From positions 62,001-126,000 of the forward strand of contig CAJJBI010000006.1 in the NCBI GenBank assembly GCA_905182465.1: DNA of 64,000 nucleotides, given 5' to 3'. This document shows, piece by piece, positions 17,371 through 28,848 of the stretch (position 1 is the stretch's first letter; the number at the start of each line of letters is the position of its first letter). This stretch comes from Opitutaceae bacterium BACL24 MAG-120322-bin51. GTDB taxonomy: Bacteria > Verrucomicrobiota > Verrucomicrobiia > Opitutales > Coraliomargaritaceae. Under the pieces are notes generated by a model. That model was given only the letters and a program-made list of their open reading frames with translations, was not told where the DNA came from and did no database searches. The position numbers were made by a program, and so were the translations under genes.

Positions 17371-17487
17371 GTGTCTGCTACTGTCGAGGGTTTTTACCGC
17401 GTTTTTGGCTTCATGAAGCCGCTTCAGGCCATAGGCATGGAGTCTGAAGTCGTTACAGAGCTAGAGGCCTTAAGGTTTGGGGCATGA
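17371..17487 (+). other. Possible 38-codon ORF with GTG start
   Basis: A small frame reads from GTG at 17371 to TGA at 17485-17487 in the otherwise empty gap between gspG and tsaE. The peptide has a hydrophobic first half (GFYRVFGFMKPLQAIGM) and an acidic helix (ESEVVTELEALRFGA). I do not recognise it. It could be a small protein, a gene remnant or chance. The rest of this 287-bp gap shows only the repeats at 17296-17348. Confidence 0.2.
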
Positions 17488-17554
17488 GTGCTTGCTCAAG
17501 GATGCCAAGCCTTCTTCGAGTCGGGTGAGACAGGCCATAAAATAACATGCTTAA

Positions 17555-17995
17555 TCAGGCGGACTCCAATCTAATTTGGTGACTCTGATCTTCGTTAATT
17601 GTTAAGTACAAATGCCAGGCATCTTGAGGAAGCGCGTCCGGTATACGCTCCGGCCACTCCACGGCGAAGCACCAAGGGGGCTGCAAAAAGTCTTCGATCA
17701 TGAGGGCGTCAAGATCGGTGCCCGAGCCGAGGCGGTAGGCGTCTAGGTGGATGAGCTGGCGGTCGCCCTTGTAGATCTTATAGAGGTTGAAGGTCGGACT
17801 GGTGATAGCTTCTTGAATGCCCCACGCGCGGGCGAGACCTCGAACAAATGTGGTCTTACCTGCGCCAAGATTGCCGTGCAATGCGAGTACGGTGTCGACT
17901 GGCAAAATAGCTCCTATTCTTGCTGCGAGCTCCTCAGTCTCGGCGGCACTTCTCGAACAGATCCCGGCGATTAATTTTTTCTCTAGCTCACTCAT
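17555..17995 (-). CDS. tsaE: TsaE, ATPase for tRNA threonylcarbamoyladenosine synthesis
   Basis: A 146-residue P-loop ATPase needed, with TsaB, TsaC and TsaD, for t6A37 modification of tRNAs reading ANN codons. Motifs: Walker [16 protein letters not shown], switch-like [26 protein letters not shown] and the family signature [14 protein letters not shown]. Length is typical (about 150). Its start overlaps the thiL stop by 4 bp (ATGA), so thiL-tsaE form a coupled pair, an arrangement found in several bacteria. Confidence 0.94.
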   Translation of the reverse strand: MSELEKKLIAGICSRSAAETEELAARIGAILPVDTVLALHGNLGAGKTTFVRGLARAWGIQEAITSPTFNLYKIYKGDRQLIHLDAYRLGSGTDLDALMIEDFLQPPWCFAVEWPERIPDALPQDAWHLYLTINEDQSHQIRLESA

Positions 17996-18966
17996 GGCTC
18001 GATCAAATGTTCAAAACCTTTGATCCACGGCAAGGCTTCTTGGGTTTTAGAGTCTATGTAGGGGGCTTTGCTTTCGCTCTTTCTTAGTTGTCCAATCTGG
18101 CTGAGCGGAGTGCTTGGAAAATTTTGCAGCCATTGCCTTTCAAAGACCTCTAGCTGGGTGTCTTTTTTTACAGCCAGGAGTAGCTCATAGTCTTCTCCGT
18201 CGCAAAAGGCATGCTCCATCGCGGATCGACCGCTCGCTTTGGCGCATTGATGGGCTGCATCCGAGAGAGGGATTTTACCCAGTTCAAGATAGGCCGAGCA
18301 TTCGTCGGGGATGAGCTCACCCAGATCTTTGGCGAGGCCGTCTGTGATGTCCATCAGCGCGCTGCATGCCTGCGACTGGGCGAGCCATTGGCCTTCGGTT
18401 AACCTTGGTTCAAAATCATGGTGTTTTTTTAAAAGGCTACCGCCGAGTGTGCCGGTGACGTAGAGCGCATCGCCAGCTTGTGCGCCCTTGCGAAGTAAGG
18501 GAGGGTTTTCCAAATAGCCAGTCAGACTGAGAACTGCGGTAAACTGCCCATTGGGTAAAGTGCTTATGTCGCCTCCGACGATGGGCAGTTCGTATTCCTG
18601 GCAAGCGTGGTAGATGCCTTCAAAAAAGGCTGCTAACCAATCGGTGCGGAGATCGCTACCGCAGAGCAGGTTGAGTAATGCCTCGCCTGGGCGTCCGCCC
18701 ATCGCCGCGATGTCGCTAAGGTTGCGCTTGATTAGTTTGGCACCCGCGTCGTGGGCGGAGATGCTGCCATCAAAATGCTGGCCATAGCTTAGGCTATCGG
18801 TCGTCAAAATTTGCTTCAGACCTTTTGGCCGATCGACCACCGCGCAGTCATCGCCCATGCCTTGTGGGCTATTAGGCGAGACAGCACCGAGCCAGTGACG
18901 GATCTGTGCGATCAGCGCGACTTCGCCAAGTCCGCGAATACTCTCGTCTGCATTTCCTGTGAACAT
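17992..18966 (-). CDS. thiL: Thiamine-monophosphate kinase
   Basis: Phosphorylates thiamine monophosphate to the active cofactor thiamine diphosphate in the cytosol. The 324 residues are typical. Motifs: [42 protein letters not shown] (metal/nucleotide site), [35 protein letters not shown] and [15 protein letters not shown]. All belong to the PurM-like fold of ThiL. It is translationally coupled to tsaE. No TPP riboswitch-like sequence was noticed upstream. Confidence 0.95.
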   Translation of the reverse strand: MFTGNADESIRGLGEVALIAQIRHWLGAVSPNSPQGMGDDCAVVDRPKGLKQILTTDSLSYGQHFDGSISAHDAGAKLIKRNLSDIAAMGGRPGEALLNLLCGSDLRTDWLAAFFEGIYHACQEYELPIVGGDISTLPNGQFTAVLSLTGYLENPPLLRKGAQAGDALYVTGTLGGSLLKKHHDFEPRLTEGQWLAQSQACSALMDITDGLAKDLGELIPDECSAYLELGKIPLSDAAHQCAKASGRSAMEHAFCDGEDYELLLAVKKDTQLEVFERQWLQNFPSTPLSQIGQLRKSESKAPYIDSKTQEALPWIKGFEHLIEP

Positions 18967-19117
18967 TTATATTAGGAGCTTGGGAATCTACCAACTTGCC
19001 TCTTCGAAACGGCTTAGCATTTCTGATGCGGGTCGGAAGTGATTTATTCCTAATCAGAGGTAGCGTGAGCGGCTTATGATAGTAAAGGCAGTTTTAATTT
19101 TTAATCAATAATACTGA

Positions 19118-19912
19118 CTAAGCGATGGGAGCCAATTCCAAGAGTACGGGGCAATGATCTGAGCCCTCAATTTGGTCGAGGATATCGGCTTGAGCAATAC
19201 GGTCTTTTATCCCTTCAGAGACGCAGAAATAGTCGATGCGCCACCCGATATTACGCTTTCGTGCGGCGGCACGGTAGGACCACCAAGTGTAGCGTTCGGT
19301 TGTATCGGGGTAGAGGTGGCGAAAGCTGTCGATAAAGCCGGCCTCGACGATGGCGTCGAAACGGGCGCGCTCTTCTTCGGTAAAGCCCGCGTTCTTTCGA
19401 TTCGTCTTTGGGTTGGCGAGGTCGATTTCGGTATGGGCGACGTTGAGGTCGCCGCAAAAGACAACAGGTTTCACTGCCTCTAAGCTTTTGACGTAGGCAA
19501 GGAAATCGACATCCCATTCCTTTGTGCGGTAATCGAGGCGGCGAGGGCGCTTGTTTTCGTCATGGTTCTGCGAGTTGGGCGTATAGACGGTGACGAGGAA
19601 GTAGTCGGCAAACTCCGCTGTGATGACGCGGCCTTCTTTGTCGTGTTTTTCGATGCCAAGTCCGTTGCGTATGCTGAGCGGCTTTGTTTTGCTCAAAATC
19701 GCTGTGCTGGAGTACCCTTTTTTCTCAGCGCAGTTCCAGTAAACGTAGGGGTAAGCCTCGAAGCTGAAGTCCTCGACGAGATCGGTCGAAATTTTAGTCT
19801 CTTGTAGGCAAAGCACGTCCGGAGCTTCGCTATCAATAAAATCAAGTAAGCCCTTCTTAAGAGCGGCGCGGATACCGTTTACGTTCCATGAAATTAGTTT
19901 GATCGACGTCAT
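19118..19912 (-). CDS. xthA: Exodeoxyribonuclease III / AP endonuclease
   Basis: A class II AP endonuclease of the ExoIII family that incises DNA at abasic sites in base-excision repair. From the ATG at 19912 it is 264 residues; an ATG at 19948 would add a basic dozen residues of no family character. Motifs: [17 protein letters not shown] (start), LCLQETKIS (metal-binding Glu), [20 protein letters not shown] (catalytic Asp and Asn), [16 protein letters not shown] and [11 protein letters not shown] (catalytic Asp-His). It is a lone gene, with about 150 bp on its 3' side and 178 bp on its 5' side without recognisable features. Confidence 0.95.
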   Translation of the reverse strand: MTSIKLISWNVNGIRAALKKGLLDFIDSEAPDVLCLQETKISTDLVEDFSFEAYPYVYWNCAEKKGYSSTAILSKTKPLSIRNGLGIEKHDKEGRVITAEFADYFLVTVYTPNSQNHDENKRPRRLDYRTKEWDVDFLAYVKSLEAVKPVVFCGDLNVAHTEIDLANPKTNRKNAGFTEEERARFDAIVEAGFIDSFRHLYPDTTERYTWWSYRAAARKRNIGWRIDYFCVSEGIKDRIAQADILDQIEGSDHCPVLLELAPIA

Positions 19913-20090
19913 AGCGCGTAGCATCTGTCGACGCGCCTGTAAGCGCAAACTCTATTAACAATTTCTAAACGGATAGAGTGCCTCAAATAGTAATTCGTAA
20001 TCGCTACTACAAAAGGAAGTCTTAACAGCCATAGTGCTTCTCCTGACTGACATGCCATATGTATAACGGCTTACGGCTTTAGACTGCGTG

Positions 20091-21161
20091 TTATTTGTAA
20101 AAGCCGCCGCCAAGAAGTTGGTCGCCGTCGTAAAGAGCGAGAATCTGCCCCGGGGAGAGCGCGCGTTGCGGTTCGTCGAAAGTCACCTTTGCACGATTGT
20201 CGTCGATCGGCGTGTAAGTAATCGTCTGTGAAGGATCGCGGTAGCGTGGCTTGGCCAGCAGGCGGCAGGACTTGGTCACGGGGCGATTGAGAAAGCTTAA
20301 GCCATAGACTTCGACTTCTGACGTAAAGAGTCCCGGCGAGTCGATTTGATCAAACGCGACGATGAGTTCGTTTCGCTCCATGTCTAGGCCAGTCACCACG
20401 TAGAACTCGTTATCCGTATTCGACGGCACGCCGATGCCCCGGCGTTGCCCTGTGGTGTAGCGATGTAGGCCGCGGTGTTGACCAAGCACTTTGCCCTCTG
20501 GGTTCACTATATTTCCTGGTTTGTCTTCAATGTAGTGCTCTAAAAAACGACTGATATTCATGTCGCCGAGGAAGCAGATGCCTTGGCTGTCTTTTTTCGT
20601 AGCATTGGGCAGGTTTTGTTCCAGTGCGATCGCGCGCACGCGGGGCTTTTTGAGTTCGCCTACGGGGAAGAGCGCTTTCTCAATCTGCGCTTGGCGCAGT
20701 AGCGCGAGGAAGTAGGTCTGGTCCTTGTTTTTGTCGAGGCCTTCAAGTAGGTCTTGGCTGCCATCGTCATTGCTTAACTTACGCACGTAGTGCCCTGTCG
20801 CTATACCGTCGAAGCCCGCTTCGAGCGCGTAGTCTAGAAAGGTGCCAAACTTCATCTCGCGGTTACACATAATATCTGGGTTGGGCGTGATACCGCGCTG
20901 GTAACCGTCGACCAAGTAGTTGACCACGTGCTCGCGGTATTCGTTGACCAGATTGACAATCTCGTAGTCGATTCCGAGATGCATAGCCACCGCGCGGGAG
21001 TCTTCGATGTCCTGCTGCGCGGGACAATCGGCTAGTGGCATTTCCTCATTCATCCATGTTCGGATATAGGCGCCCGAGATTTCGTAACCTTGCTCTTTAA
21101 GGAGCCAAGCCGCCACGGCGCTGTCGACACCGCCCGAGAGCGCTACGAGGATTTTCTTCAT
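20091..21161 (-). CDS. mnmA: tRNA-specific 2-thiouridylase MnmA
   Basis: Thiolates U34 of the Lys, Glu and Gln tRNAs using ATP and a persulfide relay. The protein has 356 residues. Motifs: PP-loop [31 protein letters not shown] with the catalytic Cys99, [17 protein letters not shown] and the second catalytic Cys196 in [26 protein letters not shown] and the C-terminal beta-barrel ([20 protein letters not shown]) follow. There is 68 bp to the divergent GH13 gene if counted to its upstream possible ATG. The start has no Shine-Dalgarno sequence. Confidence 0.96.
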   Translation of the reverse strand: MKKILVALSGGVDSAVAAWLLKEQGYEISGAYIRTWMNEEMPLADCPAQQDIEDSRAVAMHLGIDYEIVNLVNEYREHVVNYLVDGYQRGITPNPDIMCNREMKFGTFLDYALEAGFDGIATGHYVRKLSNDDGSQDLLEGLDKNKDQTYFLALLRQAQIEKALFPVGELKKPRVRAIALEQNLPNATKKDSQGICFLGDMNISRFLEHYIEDKPGNIVNPEGKVLGQHRGLHRYTTGQRRGIGVPSNTDNEFYVVTGLDMERNELIVAFDQIDSPGLFTSEVEVYGLSFLNRPVTKSCRLLAKPRYRDPSQTITYTPIDDNRAKVTFDEPQRALSPGQILALYDGDQLLGGGFYK

Positions 21162-21280
21162 CTACGGACACTAAGTCGTCGTCGTCACTGGCGTCAACTA
21201 TCTGAAGGCGTTGATTTTTCCAGATTCTCTTGGAATGGGTATTGCGCTTGCTAGGCACTACCGCAAAAAGAAATCATAGT

Positions 21281-23710
21281 ATGGCTAAGGAAACGGAACA
21301 AATCGCACACGCATTTTGGGAATCAAGGGACTCGGGCTTGATCTTTCTCTCTTCGAATTGGTGTAACACCACGACTTTGCCACCGCTTACACTCGGCCCT
21401 GGAGGGCAGCAATTTTCAGAGTTGGAGCGCTTGTCGCCTGAGGAGTGCGGAAGTTTTTTTCGTTACTACCACTGCAATAATACTTGGGTCTTTGCCGTCC
21501 GGTCGAACCGCCATCCACAACTCTTGGATCGCAAGGTGCGCGTTTTTCTGGGTAGTGATATTAGTAATTGGGAAAAAGCCGTCGGCCAATCACAGTGGGA
21601 GCTCAAGCCGATCAGTGACGATCCTGAGACAACTTACGAGTTGCATGTGCCGCTCGAGTATATGCCAGATGGCAAGGAATTCGCCTTCAAGTTCGTCACC
21701 GACAAGGGCGAATGGCTTGATGTGCCGGATAGCGCTCCCAACCGTATCGAGCGTGAAGGTGCTTTAAATTTTCAGTTCAACCCAGAACAAACTGGCACAC
21801 ACATCTTTCGTTTTCATACGCCGCACGGTTACCAGCCTGTCGGCAACGAGAAGATCATCTGGCGCGATGCCAAGACCGAAGAATCTCATGAATTGCCCCG
21901 TACGCAATTTCTCACTTCGGTGAAAACAGATCTCGACCTTGGTTCTATTGTAGAGGGAAACAAGACGACTTTCCGCCTCTTCGCGCCACGTGCGGCTACT
22001 GTTAAACTATGTTATGGTCAAAACTTGGATGGCAGTGATACCGTGACCTCATCTATGGCGTGTATCGATGGGCTCACTTGGGAGCTGATCATCGACCAAA
22101 ATCTTGATAACTATTACTATTCTTATCGCGTTGGCGGTTTAAACATCGAGGGCACTTCGCATTTTGATGATTCGTTCCCGATTCTGGATCCCTACGCTAA
22201 GGCCTGTGTCGGTCCCCGTGGCCCGGGTATCGTGGTCGCGCCCGAGCGTCTGGCCAAAGTTGAGCAGGTCTTCATCCCGCCGGCTTGGCACGACCTCGTA
22301 ATACTCGAAGCCCACGTACGTGATCTGACAGCCCATGCCCCGATTGATCTAACTGCTCAAGAACGCTCAGGCTACGCGGGCTTGCGCAAATGGCTCAAGG
22401 CAGAAGGCTCCTATCTGAAAGAGATCGGTGTCAACGCGGTTGAATTGCAGCCAATCCAAGAGTTTGATAACGAAAAGCCTGAGGACTATCACTGGGGGTA
22501 TATGACGGCGAATTACTTTTCGCCCGAAAGTAGCTACGCCGCGGAGCCAGAGAAGGCTTCTCAGGTCGAAGAATTTCGCGCCTTGGTTCAAGACTTCCAC
22601 GAGCAAGACATGGCCGTGATCATTGACGTGGTCTATAATCACGTAGGGGAGCCGAATCACCTACTTTTTATAGACAAATACTATTATTTTCACGTCAATA
22701 ACGGTAACGATCTGATGAATTGGAGCGGCTGCGGCAATGATCTCCGTTGCGACACGCCGATGGGGCGTCGCCTGATCATCGATAGCTTGAAGCATCTCGT
22801 CGAAACATACGATGTGGATGGTTTCCGTTTTGATCTTGCTGAGCTAATTGGTATCGAGGTGCTGCAGGATATCGAAGTGGAACTTAAGGATATAAAACCC
22901 TCGATTATTCTTATTGCAGAGCCATGGAGCTTTCGTGGGCATATTCAAGAAGAGCTCAAAGAGACCGGTTTTGCTTCGTGGAACGACGGCTACCGCGAGT
23001 GCATTGCTAAGTATGTCAAAGGCGAGGGTAGTCAGGAGATTCTCCAGCACTTCGTCTCTGGTTCACCCGGCACGACGCGCTTCGCAGCGCAGACAATTAA
23101 CTACACTGAGTCGCATGATGATCATTGCTGGCTAGACCGTATCACCGAGCGCCCCGAAGGGGACGGATCTGACCCCACATTACTGGACCGCCGTCGTACA
23201 CACTTAATGGCATCGCTACTCTTCGCCTCACTCGGTGTGCCGATGCTCGCGCAAGGACAGGATTTTTTGCGTTCAAAGCATGGTATTGAAAATACCTATC
23301 AGCGTGGCGATATTAATGCACTCGATTATAATCGTCGCTTCGTTTATTCAGGCACGCACGGTTACTTTCGCGATTGGATACACTTCCGACGTTCAGATTT
23401 GGGTAAAGCTTTTCGTTACGACGGCTGCCTCACAGAGAACTACATGCAGTTTTACTTCGCCGAAGGTTCGAGCGCGGCGGTCGTAATTTTCAATGCTGAC
23501 AAATCTATCGACGTGCCCCAGCTTGTCTATGCGATCAATCCGCATCTAGAGTATGCCGATATAGAGTGTGAGGATCTACAGCCAGAAAAGCTAAAACAAA
23601 TCGCCGACCAAGAACGCTTTTGCCTAGATGGTATTCGCTCTGCCCATATCCCAATTACGGATACAAAAATACACTTACCGCCGCTAAGTTGTGGCTTGTG
23701 GGTTGAGTAG
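21281..23710 (+). CDS. GH13-family glycoside hydrolase, pullulanase/isoamylase type
   Basis: An 809-residue alpha-glucan-active enzyme. It has an N-terminal region with a starch-binding-like module (residues about 50-170, [16 protein letters not shown]), a CBM48-type domain (about 225-320, [19 protein letters not shown]), the catalytic barrel and a C-terminal beta domain. The four GH13 regions are visible: DVVYNH (about 448), [10 protein letters not shown] with the nucleophile Asp (about 517), LIAEPWS with the acid/base Glu (about 545) and [11 protein letters not shown] (about 609). [15 protein letters not shown] supports pullulanase-like debranching. No signal peptide is seen, so intracellular glycogen or maltodextrin turnover is more likely than secretion. 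Start chosen at 21281; another ATG lies at 21230. Confidence 0.88.
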   Translation: MAKETEQIAHAFWESRDSGLIFLSSNWCNTTTLPPLTLGPGGQQFSELERLSPEECGSFFRYYHCNNTWVFAVRSNRHPQLLDRKVRVFLGSDISNWEKAVGQSQWELKPISDDPETTYELHVPLEYMPDGKEFAFKFVTDKGEWLDVPDSAPNRIEREGALNFQFNPEQTGTHIFRFHTPHGYQPVGNEKIIWRDAKTEESHELPRTQFLTSVKTDLDLGSIVEGNKTTFRLFAPRAATVKLCYGQNLDGSDTVTSSMACIDGLTWELIIDQNLDNYYYSYRVGGLNIEGTSHFDDSFPILDPYAKACVGPRGPGIVVAPERLAKVEQVFIPPAWHDLVILEAHVRDLTAHAPIDLTAQERSGYAGLRKWLKAEGSYLKEIGVNAVELQPIQEFDNEKPEDYHWGYMTANYFSPESSYAAEPEKASQVEEFRALVQDFHEQDMAVIIDVVYNHVGEPNHLLFIDKYYYFHVNNGNDLMNWSGCGNDLRCDTPMGRRLIIDSLKHLVETYDVDGFRFDLAELIGIEVLQDIEVELKDIKPSIILIAEPWSFRGHIQEELKETGFASWNDGYRECIAKYVKGEGSQEILQHFVSGSPGTTRFAAQTINYTESHDDHCWLDRITERPEGDGSDPTLLDRRRTHLMASLLFASLGVPMLAQGQDFLRSKHGIENTYQRGDINALDYNRRFVYSGTHGYFRDWIHFRRSDLGKAFRYDGCLTENYMQFYFAEGSSAAVVIFNADKSIDVPQLVYAINPHLEYADIECEDLQPEKLKQIADQERFCLDGIRSAHIPITDTKIHLPPLSCGLWVE

Positions 23711-23788
23711 GTCTAATAACGAGGGACGAGAAGCTTTGGTGGGGCTCGCGTACGCCGTTTTGATAGGCTGCGAGATTGCTATTAGGAC

Positions 23789-23823
23789 AAAAAAAGGGAT
23801 CCGGCCTTAGCCAGATCCCTTTT
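23789..23823. terminator. Bidirectional terminator between GH13 and desaturase genes
   Basis: AAAAGGGATC (23792-23801) and GATCCCTTTT (23814-23823) form a perfect 10-bp stem with an inner GGC/GCC pair. The minus-strand transcript ends in seven U and fits the desaturase gene; the plus-strand side has a shorter U run and could serve the GH13 gene. Confidence 0.85.
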
Positions 23824-23847
23824 GGGAAATTACTCTAATGGTATCAC

Positions 23848-23976
23848 CTAATGCGCAAACTCGTATTGCTTAGAGGCGCTGCTAGTTACTTCTACCCACT
23901 CATCCCAAGTTATATTGAGCGAGGCGCGCAGTGATTTGACCTCCACTTGCAGTTGCTTTTTTTGGTCAGTAGCTGG
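23848..23976 (-). pseudogene. Out-of-frame C-terminal extension of the desaturase gene
   Basis: Just beyond the desaturase stop at 23966, the shifted minus frame is open and coding-like to a TAG at 23848-23850. It reads ATDQKKQLQVEVKSLRASLN then ITWDEWVEVTSSASKQYEFAH. It continues the heptad character of the desaturase tail (EEKATVLMAKLRELKQ). A one-base change near 23966-23985 would join the two into a protein of about 370 residues. Either a real frameshift that trimmed the coiled-coil tail or a base error. Confidence 0.5.
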
Positions 23977-24952
23977 CCTGTTTGAGTTCGCGTAGTTTTG
24001 CCATTAGGACGGTAGCCTTCTCTTCGAAAACGACGGAGAGTTCTTCAAGTTTTAATTTGAGTTCGGCTGCGCAATCATCCATTTCGTGGCTGAGGTGCTC
24101 AAGGATCATTTTCTTATCTTTGGAGACCAGTGATTTTAGGACAGTGACCTCGTTGATCACGCGCAAGCTTTTGACTAGCCCGAGTTTTGCAGCCGTCCAA
24201 ATGGTCCATTTAGTAGGATCGAAGTGATACCAGCGGATGCCGTTACGGTAGTCCGCGGCGAAGGCATGGTGATAGTTGTGGTAACCTTCGCCGAAGGTGA
24301 GCACGGCCATGATAGCGTTATCCACAGCGCTGAGTTCGCGAGCGTAAGTTTTAGCGCCATATGTATGGCAAAGTGAGTTAATAAACCATGTGCAGTGGTG
24401 AATCATCGCCATGCGCATGAGAAAGCCCATGTAGAAAGAAGCTAGGGCGCTACCAGTCAGTGCCCAACCGAGAAAAAATACGCCAACGTTAACGGCGAGT
24501 AGAAATTTACCATAGTGTTTGTCCTGCATTACTACGCGTGGATTCTTCATCAAGTCCGCTACAAGACTTGGATCGAAGTCACGCTTATACTCGAACAGCC
24601 AGAGAATGTGTGCATACCAAAAGCCCTTCTTGATAGAGTAGGGATCTTTATCCGTGTCACAATGGTTGTGATGGATTCGGTGGTCGTGCGACCATTTGAG
24701 CGCCGACATCTCAAAGGCGAGCGCTGAGCTGAGTAGCACGCACCACTCAAAAAATGGATTTGCCGAGTAGGCCTTGTGGGCATAAAGGCGGTGGTAGCCG
24801 ACCGTGATCGACATGCCTCCTAGGATGTAGGTGACGAGAAAGAATACGACCGCTGTCCAAGAAAATACATTAATGAATGCGGGTAGTAGCGCCACCAACG
24901 CAATGTGGTAGGCGAGAACGAAGGCGAACATATCCCAATTTTTGATTTTCAT
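23966..24952 (-). CDS. Membrane fatty acid desaturase (delta-9 acyl-CoA/acyl-lipid type)
   Basis: A 328-residue integral-membrane di-iron desaturase introducing a cis double bond into acyl chains. The three histidine boxes are intact: HRLYAH (54-59), HRIHH (91-95) and HNYHH (225-229). Hydrophobic segments at about 10-30, 33-52, 70-82 and 150-175 fit four membrane passes. A C-terminal coiled-coil-like tail (about 265-328) is unusual for the core family and appears to continue in another frame beyond the stop. The start ATG lacks a Shine-Dalgarno sequence. The 357-bp gap to gap holds both divergent promoters. Confidence 0.9.
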   Translation of the reverse strand: MKIKNWDMFAFVLAYHIALVALLPAFINVFSWTAVVFFLVTYILGGMSITVGYHRLYAHKAYSANPFFEWCVLLSSALAFEMSALKWSHDHRIHHNHCDTDKDPYSIKKGFWYAHILWLFEYKRDFDPSLVADLMKNPRVVMQDKHYGKFLLAVNVGVFFLGWALTGSALASFYMGFLMRMAMIHHCTWFINSLCHTYGAKTYARELSAVDNAIMAVLTFGEGYHNYHHAFAADYRNGIRWYHFDPTKWTIWTAAKLGLVKSLRVINEVTVLKSLVSKDKKMILEHLSHEMDDCAAELKLKLEELSVVFEEKATVLMAKLRELKQASY

Positions 24953-26335
<1,383 letters not shown>

Positions 26336-26368
26336 TCTGGATCTCTTGGTGGCAACTGATTGATTTTC

Positions 26369-26417
26369 AAGCCGCCGCGGCAGGTATCCTAAGGGATTCT
26401 TGAACGCGGCGGTTTTT
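26369..26417 (+). terminator. Terminator after gap
   Basis: CCGCCGCG (26372-26379) and CGCGGCGG (26405-26412) pair as an 8-bp G/C-only stem, extended by A-T pairs and a G-T. The loop is 25 bases and is followed by TTTTTCTTTTTT. The long loop is slightly unusual; the U tract is strong. Confidence 0.8.
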
Positions 26418-26580
26418 CTTTTTTCTCGACGCTTTCCTGACTTGGGCTTGTCGAAAGTAGCAAAGCGAAGGAAAAATCTCCGAAGCTCAAAGAGCGTAGG
26501 ACAGACAACCCCGTCCAAGTCTCAAGCTAGCAAAATATCTCCCCTCGTAATACGTCATTATTCATTTTTCATTCAAAACC

Positions 26581-27774
26581 ATGGCCACTAAAACCATCCA
26601 AGACGTTAATCTCTCAGGCAAACGAGTCTTCGTTCGCTGCGATTTCAATGTGCCTCTAAAAGACGGCATAATTAACGACGACTCCCGTATCGTTGCTGCA
26701 CTGCCGACGATTAAGCGTCTCGTTGAACAGGGCGCTAAAGTCATCCTTGCATCGCATCTAGGTCGACCCAAGGGCGAGAAGAACGCTAAATACACCCTAG
26801 CGCCCGTCGCTGAGGAATTGGCTAAGCAGCTCGGCCAGCCCATCACCTTTGTGGAAGACTGCATTGGCGAAGAAGTTGAAGCCGAAGTGGCTAAAATGGG
26901 TGAGGGCGAAGTCATTCTTTTAGAAAACGTGCGCTTCTACGCTGGCGAAGAAAAGAACGATCCCGAGTTTGCAGCTGCATTGGCCAAGCTCGCCGATGCT
27001 TTCGTCAACGATGCCTTTGGCACTGCCCACCGCGCCCACGCTTCGACAGCAGGCGTTGCCAAGCACCTCTCGCCATGCGTCTGTGGTCTCCTGATCGAAA
27101 AGGAACTTGCTTACCTTGGTGACAAGACTGCGAACCCAGAGCGTCCACTTACTGTGATTCTTGGCGGCGCTAAGGTCTCAGATAAGATCAAGGTCATCGA
27201 CGCGCTCCTCGAAAAGGCCGATACCATCATCATTGGTGGTGCTATGGCTTATACTTTCGCATTGGCCGAAGGCCGTACTATCGGGGAATCACTCAGCGAG
27301 CCCGATTTTATCGAAACAGCCCAGTCCGCTTTAGCCAAGGCTAAGGAGAAGGGCGTCAAGTTTCTCCTCCCGCTCGATAACCTCGGCGTAAAAGACCTCG
27401 ACTTTGGTGCCGGCACCATCGGCGAGAGTAAGTTCTTCGAAGGCAATATCGAAGACGGTTGGGAGGGTGTCGACATCGGCCCCAAGAGCATCGAGCTCTT
27501 TAGCAACGAAGTTAAAAATGCGAAGACCGTCCTGTGGAACGGGCCCATGGGCATTTTTGAAATCGACTCTTGCAATAAGGGCACCTTCGCAGTGGCTAAG
27601 ACGATTGCCGAGTCTGAAGCCTGCTCCATTATCGGAGGTGGCGATTCCGTCAAAGCGATCAAGATGGCTGGCTACGGTGATCAAGTTACCTTTATGAGCA
27701 CCGGCGGCGGCGCATCCCTAGAATTCCTCGAGGGCAAAGAGCTCCCCGGCGTCACCGCACTTGACCAAATCTAA
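26581..27774 (+). CDS. pgk: Phosphoglycerate kinase
   Basis: Transfers phosphate from 1,3-bisphosphoglycerate to ADP in glycolysis. The 397 residues fit the family. Motifs: VFVRCDFNVPLKDG, ASHLGRPKGEKN, LLENVRFYAGEEKND, FVNDAFGTAHRAHAST, VILGGAKVSDKIKVID, ETVLWNGPMG-type KTVLWNGPMGIFE and the nucleotide-site GGGDSVKAI with FMSTGGGASLEFLEGK. It is preceded by the gap terminator and about 160 bp without features, and is followed by tpiA after 40 bp, so pgk-tpiA form an operon. Confidence 0.97.
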   Translation: MATKTIQDVNLSGKRVFVRCDFNVPLKDGIINDDSRIVAALPTIKRLVEQGAKVILASHLGRPKGEKNAKYTLAPVAEELAKQLGQPITFVEDCIGEEVEAEVAKMGEGEVILLENVRFYAGEEKNDPEFAAALAKLADAFVNDAFGTAHRAHASTAGVAKHLSPCVCGLLIEKELAYLGDKTANPERPLTVILGGAKVSDKIKVIDALLEKADTIIIGGAMAYTFALAEGRTIGESLSEPDFIETAQSALAKAKEKGVKFLLPLDNLGVKDLDFGAGTIGESKFFEGNIEDGWEGVDIGPKSIELFSNEVKNAKTVLWNGPMGIFEIDSCNKGTFAVAKTIAESEACSIIGGGDSVKAIKMAGYGDQVTFMSTGGGASLEFLEGKELPGVTALDQI

Positions 27775-27814
27775 GCATTAGGCATCAATAATTAACTATC
27801 ATTCATCTAATATT

Positions 27815-28591
27815 ATGAGTCAATCAGCACGCAAATACCTCATCGCAGGTAACTGGAAAATGAACTTAAACTCCGAAGAGGGTGCAACGCTCGCTAAGGA
27901 TGTTGTCAGCCTAGTCGGCGCACAAACAGACGTCGCCGTCTGTGTCTGTCCGACTTTTACGACTCTGGAGTCCGTCTCTAAAGTCGTGAGCGGTTCAAAC
28001 GTTCAGCTCGGAGCGCAAAATATGCACTTCGAAGTCTCTGGAGCCTACACGGGTGAGATATCTGCCGAAATGCTTCGTCACCTATTCACAAACTTCGTCA
28101 TCCTTGGTCACTCTGAGCGGCGTGAATACTTCGGCGAGACCGACGCCATCGTTAATAGGAAGACCCTTGCTGCTCTTGACGCGAACCTCAAACCGATCGT
28201 TTGCATTGGGGAGACGCTGGACGAGCGAGAAGCTGGTAAGGTCAACGAAGTGATCAAAACACAGCTCGAAGGCGCCCTTATCGGTGTCACCGCCGAAGCT
28301 GCGGACGCTCTCGTCGTTGCCTACGAACCCGTCTGGGCGATCGGTACAGGTAAGACAGCGACTCCTGAAATGGCCGAAGAAGTGCATGCAGAAATCCGCT
28401 GCCTTCTCGTAGGCCTTATCGGTGCTGAAGCTGCCGATAAAGTCCGTATTCTTTACGGCGGCTCCATGAAGCCAGAAAACGCGGATGAATTACTCGCTCA
28501 AAAGAACATTGACGGGGGTCTCATCGGCGGTGCGGCTCTCAAAGCCAACTCCTTTGCCGCTCTCGTCGAGAGCGCGCAAAAGCTGACTTAA
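27815..28591 (+). CDS. tpiA: Triosephosphate isomerase
   Basis: Interconverts dihydroxyacetone phosphate and glyceraldehyde-3-phosphate. The 258-residue barrel enzyme shows LIAGNWKMNLN with the catalytic Lys and FVILGHSERREYFGE with the catalytic His. It also has VVAYEPVWAIGTGKTA with the catalytic Glu and flexible loop, and ILYGGSMKPENA and GLIGGAALKA for phosphate binding. It is the last gene of the pgk-tpiA pair and is followed by a strong terminator. Confidence 0.97.
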   Translation: MSQSARKYLIAGNWKMNLNSEEGATLAKDVVSLVGAQTDVAVCVCPTFTTLESVSKVVSGSNVQLGAQNMHFEVSGAYTGEISAEMLRHLFTNFVILGHSERREYFGETDAIVNRKTLAALDANLKPIVCIGETLDEREAGKVNEVIKTQLEGALIGVTAEAADALVVAYEPVWAIGTGKTATPEMAEEVHAEIRCLLVGLIGAEAADKVRILYGGSMKPENADELLAQKNIDGGLIGGAALKANSFAALVESAQKLT

Positions 28592-28640
28592 TAAGGTGAA
28601 ATTGTAAGTGAACGGGGCATTAGCTCCAGACCATTCTTTC

Positions 28641-28674
28641 AAAAGCCGGAGCTGAATAGACTCCGGCTTTTTTA
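28641..28674 (+). terminator. Terminator after tpiA
   Basis: AAAAGCCGGAG (28641-28651), a 9-base loop and CTCCGGCTTTT (28661-28671) form a perfect 11-bp stem that runs into a T tract. It ends the pgk-tpiA transcript. Confidence 0.92.
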
Positions 28675-28848
28675 TTAGGCTTCGCGCTCCCATGTGTCTC
28701 ACGAAATACCACAATCAGGCGCGTTGGGGGGCGAGCACTTGATCATTTTACCATATTTAAGGCTCGACATTTTACACCTTAATCCCCATCTATCAGACGT
28801 TTATGCCGCTCCGGACGGCTTTATTCACAGCAGACACATACTCATTCA

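Noticed and set aside
23848..23976. Programmed frameshifting in the desaturase gene
   Set aside because: An A7 run exists, but it lies after the stop codon and no slippery site precedes the stop, so a mutation or base error is more likely.
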